A stretch of 8,530 nt of DNA. Source: Comamonadaceae bacterium. GTDB taxonomy: Bacteria > Pseudomonadota > Gammaproteobacteria > Burkholderiales > Burkholderiaceae_C. The first letter of the stretch is position 1. Each line of letters starts with the position of its first letter. The translations under genes were made by a program, and so were the position numbers. Below the pieces are notes generated by a model. It was given only the letters and a program-made list of their open reading frames with translations. It did not search any database and was not told the DNA's origin. Shown here piece after piece: positions 1-5,669 of this stretch. The DNA lies in NCBI GenBank assembly GCA_947458305.1, contig CANGZO010000094.1, forward strand, positions 1-8,530. Direction: 5' to 3'.

Positions 1-25
1 GCCTGCACATGTGCAGGCTTTTTTT
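1..25 (+). terminator. Intrinsic terminator of a gene upstream of the window
   Basis: Bases 1-18 form a perfect 18-bp palindrome (9-bp arms GCCTGCACA / TGTGCAGGC), followed at once by seven Ts at 19-25. A GC-rich stem plus U-tract is the standard Rho-independent terminator for plus-strand transcription arriving from before base 1. The stem has essentially no unpaired loop on paper, so the central bases must open to form one. Seven As flank the hairpin when read on the minus strand, so it could also stop transcription leaving the tRNA gene if a T-run lies just outside the window. That second role cannot be judged here. Confidence 0.8.
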
Positions 26-30
26 GGTTT

Positions 31-121
31 TGGCGGAGCAGGCGGGATTCGAACCCGCGGTGGGCTATTAACCCACACACGCTTTCCAGGCGTGCGACTT
101 AAACCACTCATCCACCGCTCC
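31..121 (-). tRNA. tRNA-Ser (anticodon GGA)
   Basis: The minus strand folds into a complete class II tRNA of 91 nt with CCA encoded. The acceptor arm GGAGCGG pairs with CUGCUCC (one G-U pair), followed by discriminator G and CCA. The anticodon stem CACGC/GCGUG encloses the loop CUGGAAA, giving anticodon GGA, which reads UCC and UCU serine codons. A long variable arm (GUGGGUUAAUAGCCCAC) is typical of tRNA-Ser. The T arm carries GGUUCGAAUCC. The gene runs opposite to the decarboxylase gene, with its 5' end facing the shared intergenic region. Confidence 0.97.
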
Positions 122-319
122 GAAGGGGCAGATTGTAGCAGTGGATCCGACCATTCTTGACAGCTAACGCCAATTCTTGTCTGTGCGGAGGCTGCCTGTG
201 CGCTTGCTGTTTTTTTGCCATTTTGTGATTTGTCCCGTTTGGCAGCGACTTTTTATCCTTAAACTTCGCCTTCGCTTGAATTTCTTTGTCCCACCCTCGG
301 CGCAATGCCCGTTAAGCCC
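122..319. other. Intergenic leader between tRNA-Ser and the decarboxylase
   Basis: This 198-nt region carries the divergent control sequences of the tRNA and, presumably, of the decarboxylase. For the plus strand I see a perfect TTGACA at 157-162 but no good -10 at normal spacing. A weaker pair is TTGTCC (230-235) and TATCCT (254-259) with an 18-bp spacer. A seven-T run at 210-216 follows an imperfect stem (161-170 with 200-209, eight of ten pairs). No strong Shine-Dalgarno sequence precedes either possible decarboxylase start. I see no small gene here; the reading frame on the minus strand runs into the tRNA. Confidence 0.5.
132..160 (-). promoter_or_regulatory. Candidate sigma70 promoter of tRNA-Ser
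   Basis: On the minus strand a TACAAT hexamer (132-137, five of six matches to TATAAT) ends ten bases before the mature tRNA 5' end. A weak -35 match, TCAAGA, lies 17 bp further upstream (155-160). The bases between the -10 and the start are CTGCCCC. Such a GC-rich discriminator is known from stable-RNA promoters under stringent control. Transcription would begin about 3-5 nt before the tRNA, leaving a very short leader for RNase P. The -10 and its spacing are seen directly; stringent control is inference. Confidence 0.5.
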
Positions 320-2593
320 ATGAAATTTCGTTTCCCCATCGTCATCATTGACGAAGATTACCGTTCCGAAAACACCTCGGGCTTGGGCATCCGTGCATTG
401 GCCGACGCCATCGTGGCCGAAGGCTTGGAAGTTCTGGGGGTCACCAGTTATGGGGACTTGTCGCAGTTTGCGCAGCAACAAAGCCGTGCCAGCGCCTTCA
501 TTTTGTCCATCGACGACGAAGAGTTTTCTCCCGGTCCCGACCTGGACCCGGCCGTCATCAATTTGCGCGCCTTCATTGACGAAGTGCGCCGCAAGAATGC
601 CGACGTCCCGATCTACATCTATGGCGAGACCAAAACCTCGCGCCATTTGCCCAACGACATCTTGCGCGAGTTGCACGGCTTCATCCACATGTTTGAAGAC
701 ACGCCCGAGTTTGTGGCGCGCCACATCATTCGTGAAGCAAAGAGTTATCTCGAAGGCGTACAACCCCCTTTCTTCAAAGCCTTGCTCGATTACGCCGAAG
801 ATGGCTCTTACTCGTGGCATTGTCCCGGTCACTCGGGTGGCGTGGCTTTTCTCAAAAGCCCCGTGGGCCAGATGTACCACCAGTTTTATGGCGAAAACAT
901 GTTGCGCGCCGACGTGTGCAATGCGGTGGAAGAGCTGGGTCAGTTGCTTGACCACAACGGCGCCATTGGCGAGAGCGAGCGCAATGCGGCCCGCATTTTC
1001 AATGCCGACCACTGTTTCTTTGTGACCAACGGCACCAGCACCTCCAACAAAATGGTCTGGCACCACACCGTGGCGCCGGGCGATGTGGTGGTGGTGGACC
1101 GCAATTGCCACAAGTCCATCCTGCACGCGATCATCATGACCGGCGCAGTGCCTGTCTTCATGAAGCCCACGCGCAACCATTTCGGCATCATTGGCCCCAT
1201 TCCCAAAAGCGAGTTTGAGCCCGCGGCCATCATGGCCAAGATCAAGGCCAACCCCTTGCTTAAGGGCGTAGACCCCAAAAAAGTCAAGCCGCGCGTGATG
1301 ACGCTCACCCAGTCCACCTACGACGGTGTGCTCTACAACACCGAGACCATCAAGACCATGCTGGACGGTTACGTCGAGAACCTTCACTTTGACGAAGCTT
1401 GGTTGCCCCATGCCGCCTTCCACCCGTTTTATGGCCCATACCACGCCATGGGCAAAAAGCGCGCACGACCCAAAGAGTCGATGGTGTACGCCACCCAGTC
1501 GATCCATAAACTGCTCGCGGGCATCAGCCAAGCCAGCCACGTTCTTGTGCAAGATGCTCAGAACGTCAAACTCGACAGGCACTTGTTCAACGAGGCCTAC
1601 CTGATGCACACCTCGACATCGCCGCAGTACAGCATCATTGCCAGCTGCGATGTGGCCGCCGCCATGATGGAGCCGCCCGGCGGCACCGCACTGGTGGAAG
1701 AGAGCATCGCCGAAGCGTTGGATTTTCGCCGTGCCATGCGCAAGATCGACGCAGAGTACGGCAAAGACTGGTGGTTCAAGGTGTGGGGCCCCGAGAAGTT
1801 TGCCGAAGAAGGCATTGGCCGCGCCGACGACTGGATCTTGCGCAACGACCCGCGCAAAAAAGCCAGCAAGTGGCACGGCTTCGGCCAGCAATTGGCCGAC
1901 GGCTTCAACATGCTGGACCCGATCAAGTCCACCATCGTCACGCCGGGCCTGGATTTGGATGGCAAGTTCGACAAGACCGGTATTCCTGCGTCCATCGTCA
2001 GCAAGTTCTTGACAGAGCATGGTGTGGTGGTCGAGAAAACCGGCCTCTACAGCTTCTTCATCATGTTCACCATCGGCATCACCAAGGGCCGTTGGAACAC
2101 GCTGCTGACGGCTTTGCAGCAGTTCAAGGACGAGTACGCCAAGAACCAGCCGATGTGGAAAATCATGCCGGAGTTCTGCCAAAAGCATCCGCGCTACGAG
2201 CGCATGGGCCTGCGCGATCTTTGTCAGCACGTGCACGAGATGTATGCCAAGTACGACATCGCCATCTTGACCACCGACATGTATTTGTCCGATCTGGCGC
2301 CGGCCATGCGCCCCTCAGACGCCTATGCCCACATTGCCCAGCGCAAAACCGAGCGGGTTGAGATCGACCACTTGGAAGGCCGGATCACCGTGGGTTTGGT
2401 CACGCCTTACCCACCCGGCATCCCGCTGTTGATTCCCGGTGAGGTCTTCAACAAGAAGATCGTGGACTACCTCAAGTTTGCCCGCGAGTTCAATGAGAAG
2501 TGCCCAGGCTTTGAGACGGACATCCATGGCCTGGTCGAAATCACGGACGATGACGGTAAGAAGCGCTACTACGCCGATTGCGTCATGGCTTGA
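320..2593 (+). CDS. PLP-dependent Orn/Lys/Arg decarboxylase, inducible-enzyme fold
   Basis: This enzyme decarboxylates a basic amino acid (arginine, lysine or ornithine) using pyridoxal phosphate, in the cytoplasm, giving agmatine, cadaverine or putrescine. The order is a receiver-like N-terminal wing domain (about 1-135), the large fold-type I PLP domain, and a C-terminal domain with YPPGIPLLIPGE and PGFETDIHG. Counting from base 320 (757 aa, close to the length I recall for AdiA), the Schiff-base lysine is Lys397 in SIHKLLAG. Asp358 in HFDEAW contacts the pyridine nitrogen, and His264 in DRNCHKS stacks on the ring. WHCPGHSGG and NGTSTSNK are also family motifs. I prefer the ATG at 320 because, from memory, homologues begin MKFRFPIVIIDED; the ATG at 305 would add five residues. 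Neither has a good ribosome binding site. From recalled sequences it resembles AdiA slightly more than CadA, but the substrate is undecided. No CadB/AdiC-type antiporter gene is adjacent within the window, so an acid-resistance role is not supported. Confidence 0.92.
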   Translation: MKFRFPIVIIDEDYRSENTSGLGIRALADAIVAEGLEVLGVTSYGDLSQFAQQQSRASAFILSIDDEEFSPGPDLDPAVINLRAFIDEVRRKNADVPIYIYGETKTSRHLPNDILRELHGFIHMFEDTPEFVARHIIREAKSYLEGVQPPFFKALLDYAEDGSYSWHCPGHSGGVAFLKSPVGQMYHQFYGENMLRADVCNAVEELGQLLDHNGAIGESERNAARIFNADHCFFVTNGTSTSNKMVWHHTVAPGDVVVVDRNCHKSILHAIIMTGAVPVFMKPTRNHFGIIGPIPKSEFEPAAIMAKIKANPLLKGVDPKKVKPRVMTLTQSTYDGVLYNTETIKTMLDGYVENLHFDEAWLPHAAFHPFYGPYHAMGKKRARPKESMVYATQSIHKLLAGISQASHVLVQDAQNVKLDRHLFNEAYLMHTSTSPQYSIIASCDVAAAMMEPPGGTALVEESIAEALDFRRAMRKIDAEYGKDWWFKVWGPEKFAEEGIGRADDWILRNDPRKKASKWHGFGQQLADGFNMLDPIKSTIVTPGLDLDGKFDKTGIPASIVSKFLTEHGVVVEKTGLYSFFIMFTIGITKGRWNTLLTALQQFKDEYAKNQPMWKIMPEFCQKHPRYERMGLRDLCQHVHEMYAKYDIAILTTDMYLSDLAPAMRPSDAYAHIAQRKTERVEIDHLEGRITVGLVTPYPPGIPLLIPGEVFNKKIVDYLKFAREFNEKCPGFETDIHGLVEITDDDGKKRYYADCVMA

Positions 2594-2604
2594 TTCCCAT
2601 CCGG

Positions 2605-2634
2605 ACCACAGGTCTACCGAGGTGCCCCTACACT
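2605..2634 (+). promoter_or_regulatory. Weak candidate promoter of the YgiQ-family gene
   Basis: The 67-nt gap after the decarboxylase has no hairpin-plus-T terminator, so read-through is likely. A TACACT hexamer at 2629-2634 (four of six matches to the -10 consensus) lies 26 nt before the ATG. An ACCACA (2605-2610) at 18-bp spacing matches only half of the -35. It may be an internal promoter or chance. Confidence 0.25.
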
Positions 2635-2660
2635 AGCGGGTTGCCCTGATTGCCCTGCCC

Positions 2661-5042
2661 ATGAACGCTTTTGTCGACGTCTCTTTCTTCCCGCGTGACG
2701 CCAAACCGCTGACCAGTTACCGCAAGTACTGGGCGCAGCGCTTTGGCACGGCCCCGTTTTTGCCGATGAGCCGGGCCGAAATGACCCAACTGGGCTGGGA
2801 CAGCTGCGACATTGTTTTGGTCACGGGCGACGCCTATGTAGACCACCCCAGCTTTGGCATGGCCGTGATCGGCCGCATGCTGGAAAACCAGGGCTTTCGG
2901 GTCGGCATCATCGCTCAGCCCGACTGGACCAGCGCCGAGGCTTTCAAAGAACTGGGTCAACCCAACCTGTTTTGGGGCGTGACCAGCGGCAACATGGACT
3001 CCATGATCAACCGCTACACGGCGGACCGCAAAATCCGCAGTGACGATGCCTACACCCCGGGCGATGTGGGCGGCAAGCGGCCTGATCGTGCCGCCATCGT
3101 CTACAGCCAACGCTGCCGCGAGGCTTTCCCTGAGACACCCATCGTGCTGGGTGGCATCGAAGGCAGCCTGCGCCGCATTGCGCATTACGACTATTGGAGC
3201 GACAAAGTGCGCCGCTCGGTGGTGGTGGACAGCAAGTGCGACCTGCTCTTGTATGGCAACGCCGAGCGTGCGATTGTTGAGATCGCCCACCGCCTGGCGG
3301 CTCGCGAGCCGGTGCAGCAGATCACCGATGTGCGCGGCACCGCCTTTGTACGCCGCGAAACGCCCGAAGGCTGGTTCGAGATCGACTCCACCAGCGTGGA
3401 CACGCCCGGGCACGTTGAGGCGCACATCAACCCGTATTTGATGATCTCGGACCAAGCGCGAGAGCAGGGCGCCACTTGCGCCCGCGAAGAAGAAGCCAAA
3501 GAAGTGGCCGATGGCCACAACGCCAAAAACATCGAGGCTGATTTGTCGGCTGCAGTGGCCCAGGCCCGCACGGTGCAAGCCGCTATTGAGCCCATCATTC
3601 AGCCGCTCAACTTTGTGCCCAACCCGGCTCTGCGTGGCAAAGGCACCCACAAAGTCCCGCCCCGCGACAAGAGCGTGATCCGCCTGCCCAGCTACGAGCA
3701 GGTCAAGCAAGACGCCGTGCTGTATGCCCACGCCAACCGCGTGCTGCATCTCGAGACCAATCCCGGCAACGCCCGTTGCTTGGTGCAAGCGCATGGCGAA
3801 GGCACCACCGCCCGTGACGTGTGGATCACACCGCCCCCCATTCCGCTCACCACCGCCGAGATGGACTTGGTGTTCGACCTGCCGTATGCCCGCAGCCCGC
3901 ACCCGCGCTACGCCGACGAAAACGGCAGCCATGACCACGCGACCAAGATCCCCGCGTGGGAAATGATCCGATTCAGCGTGAACATCATGCGTGGTTGCTT
4001 TGGCGGCTGCACTTTTTGCTCCATCACCGAGCACGAAGGCCGCATCATCCAAAGTCGGTCTGAAGAGTCCATCATCCGCGAGGTGGAAGACATCCGCGAC
4101 AAGGTCAAGGGCTTCACCGGCGTCATTTCTGACCTGGGCGGCCCCACGGCCAATATGTACCGCCTGGGCTGCAAGAGCCCCGAAATCGAATCGGCCTGCC
4201 GCAAACCCAGCTGCGTGTTCCCCGGCATCTGCCAGAACCTGACCACCGACCACGGCCCGCTGATCAACATGTACCGCCGGGCGCGCAACCTGAAGGGCAT
4301 CAAGAAGATCTTGATCGGCTCAGGCCTGCGTTACGACCTGGCCGTGCAGTCGCCCGAGTATGTGAAAGAGCTGGTGCAGCACCATGTGGGCGGCTACCTC
4401 AAGATCGCGCCCGAGCACACCGAGGGCGGCCCGCTGTCCAAGATGATGAAACCCGGCATTGGCAGCTACGACAAGTTCAAACAGATGTTTGACAAGTACA
4501 GCGAAGAGGCCGGCAAAAAGCAGTTCCTCATCCCGTACTTCATCGCCGCCCACCCGGGCACCAGCGACGAAGACATGATGAACTTGGCCATCTGGCTCAA
4601 AAAGAACGGTTTTCGGGCAGACCAGGTGCAAACCTTCTACCCCAGCCCCATGGCCACGGCCACGGCCATGTACCACTCCACCCGCAACCCGCTGCGCAAA
4701 ATCACCCGCGACAGCGAAAAAGTGGACATCGTCAAAGGCGACAAACGCCGCCGCCTGCACAAAGCGTTTTTGCGCTACCACGACGCCAACAACTGGCCCC
4801 TGCTGCGCGAAGCCCTCAAGGCCATGGGTCGATCGGATTTGATCGGTAATGGCAAACACCATTTGATCCCGAATTGGCAGCCGTTGGCCGAAGAAGGCTA
4901 CCAAAGTGCCCGCCGCAAAAACAGCACGGGTGCGGGGGCCAAGTCCTCGATTTCCTTGTCAACCGCCAAGCGTTCAGCGCAGCCCCGAAAAGGTCAGTTA
5001 CTCACCCAGCACACTGGCTTGCCTCCGCGCAAAAAGGGCTGA
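2661..5042 (+). CDS. ygiQ: YgiQ family radical SAM protein
   Basis: The 793-residue product belongs to the YgiQ (formerly UPF0313) radical SAM family, whose reaction is not established. The N-terminal half (about 15-260) matches the family's Radical_SAM_N region, with PFLPMSRAEM, LGWDSCDIVLVTGDAYVDHP and GGIEGSLRR. The radical SAM core carries CFGGCTFC, with Cys446, Cys450 and Cys453 as expected ligands of the [4Fe-4S] cluster that cleaves S-adenosylmethionine. A second cysteine set follows at 504, 513, 518 and 524. Further core motifs are LKIAPEHTE and IAAHPGT. The C-terminal third matches DUF3362 and ends in a basic tail with LTQHTGLPPRKKG, also typical of the family. It is longer than E. 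coli YgiQ as I recall it (about 740 residues); much of the excess is a charged stretch at about 265-338. ATG 2661 starts about a dozen residues before the conserved block and lacks a clear Shine-Dalgarno sequence. The 67-nt gap makes co-transcription with the decarboxylase plausible. Confidence 0.93.
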   Translation: MNAFVDVSFFPRDAKPLTSYRKYWAQRFGTAPFLPMSRAEMTQLGWDSCDIVLVTGDAYVDHPSFGMAVIGRMLENQGFRVGIIAQPDWTSAEAFKELGQPNLFWGVTSGNMDSMINRYTADRKIRSDDAYTPGDVGGKRPDRAAIVYSQRCREAFPETPIVLGGIEGSLRRIAHYDYWSDKVRRSVVVDSKCDLLLYGNAERAIVEIAHRLAAREPVQQITDVRGTAFVRRETPEGWFEIDSTSVDTPGHVEAHINPYLMISDQAREQGATCAREEEAKEVADGHNAKNIEADLSAAVAQARTVQAAIEPIIQPLNFVPNPALRGKGTHKVPPRDKSVIRLPSYEQVKQDAVLYAHANRVLHLETNPGNARCLVQAHGEGTTARDVWITPPPIPLTTAEMDLVFDLPYARSPHPRYADENGSHDHATKIPAWEMIRFSVNIMRGCFGGCTFCSITEHEGRIIQSRSEESIIREVEDIRDKVKGFTGVISDLGGPTANMYRLGCKSPEIESACRKPSCVFPGICQNLTTDHGPLINMYRRARNLKGIKKILIGSGLRYDLAVQSPEYVKELVQHHVGGYLKIAPEHTEGGPLSKMMKPGIGSYDKFKQMFDKYSEEAGKKQFLIPYFIAAHPGTSDEDMMNLAIWLKKNGFRADQVQTFYPSPMATATAMYHSTRNPLRKITRDSEKVDIVKGDKRRRLHKAFLRYHDANNWPLLREALKAMGRSDLIGNGKHHLIPNWQPLAEEGYQSARRKNSTGAGAKSSISLSTAKRSAQPRKGQLLTQHTGLPPRKKG

Positions 5043-5071
5043 TGATGGTATGAGTTGCATGCTTTGGCGTG

Positions 5072-5109
5072 AAAGACAGCCGAACGTCCCCACTCATGCG
5101 GCTGTCTTT
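5072..5109. terminator. Hairpin between convergent genes, candidate two-way terminator
   Basis: Arms AAAGACAGCCG (5072-5082) and CGGCTGTCTTT (5099-5109) are perfectly complementary over 11 bp, with a 16-nt loop. The hairpin starts 29 nt after the YgiQ-family stop, and its right arm lies inside the last codons of the minus-strand flavin reductase gene, whose stop codon is in the loop. The A/T ends of the stem supply only three Us after the GC part in either direction, so termination may be weak or assisted by Rho. The position between converging genes supports the call; the missing long U-tract argues for caution. Confidence 0.55.
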
Positions 5110-5669
5110 GCGCTGAAAACCCCAAACTGGCTCGCACTGTAGGCCAAGGCGGGGGTGTCATTCCACCCATAGTCGCGCACCTTGCCCAGCAAGATGAGGT
5201 GATCGCCTGCATCCACCAGTTGGTGCAAATCGCAGTCAAACCAGGCTGAGGTGCCCGCCAAGCGTAAGCGGTCGCTGTGGTGACGCTCTGAGGGCACGCC
5301 CAAGAAACGGTCGGTCATGTTGCCCGTGGCAAATTGCATGGCCAGGGCCTGTTGGTCGTGGGCCAGCACGTTGACCATAAAGCCATTCGATTCGGTGAAT
5401 GCGATCAAGCTGCTGGCGGCTTTGCGGATGCTCCACAACACCATGGCCGGGTTGAGCGATACCGAGCTGAAGGAGCTGCAGGTCATGCCCACGTCTTGCC
5501 ACTCGTGGTGCGCCGTGATGACGGTGACACCTGTGCCAAAGCAGGCCAAAGCTTTTTTGTAATCACCCGTGTTTTCCGGGCGACCGGGTGGCGAGTCGCG
5601 GTCAGCTGCGTAGGGGTCGGTGGTTGACACGTGAGAGGTCTTGGTCAAAGGCAGGTTCATGGAGGTCAT
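5094..5669 (-). CDS. Flavin reductase family protein (FMN-binding split barrel)
   Basis: The 191-residue protein matches the flavin reductase domain family (HpaC/NtaB/ActVB type). These small enzymes use NAD(P)H to reduce free FMN or FAD, often for a partner monooxygenase. After a hydrophilic leader of about 35 residues come FGTGVTVIT (44-52), the flavin-binding stretch GMTCSSFSSVSLNP (61-74), NVLAHDQ (100-106), the GDH motif at Gly155-Asp156-His157 linked to nicotinamide binding in this family, and a closing ASQFGVF (179-185). The domain looks complete. The ATG at 5669 follows the glnD TGA with no gap, indicating translational coupling as the last gene of the map-glnD run. A second ATG three codons in (5660) is a possible alternative start. 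No monooxygenase gene lies in the window, so its flavin acceptor and electron donor preference are unknown. Confidence 0.88.
   Translation of the reverse strand: MTSMNLPLTKTSHVSTTDPYAADRDSPPGRPENTGDYKKALACFGTGVTVITAHHEWQDVGMTCSSFSSVSLNPAMVLWSIRKAASSLIAFTESNGFMVNVLAHDQQALAMQFATGNMTDRFLGVPSERHHSDRLRLAGTSAWFDCDLHQLVDAGDHLILLGKVRDYGWNDTPALAYSASQFGVFSAKTAA

Noticed and set aside
108..305. A 65-codon minus-strand frame ahead of the decarboxylase
   Set aside because: It runs into the tRNA-Ser gene, has no visible family motif and would place coding sequence over the tRNA promoter.
164..2236. A 690-codon open frame on the minus strand across the decarboxylase gene
   Set aside because: It is antisense to a gene with intact catalytic motifs. 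Its composition (His, Val, Gly, Ala-rich with no recognisable motif) is what GC-rich third-position bias gives on the opposite strand.
2628..4253. A 541-codon open frame on the minus strand across the YgiQ-family gene
   Set aside because: It shows the same codon-bias effect, with no recognisable domain, and it lies opposite the radical SAM motif.
4650..4671. Short tandem GGCCAC repeats in the YgiQ-family gene
   Set aside because: Only a few units, in frame, encoding Met-Ala-Thr-Ala-Thr-Ala-Met at a place where the family has a similar small-residue stretch.
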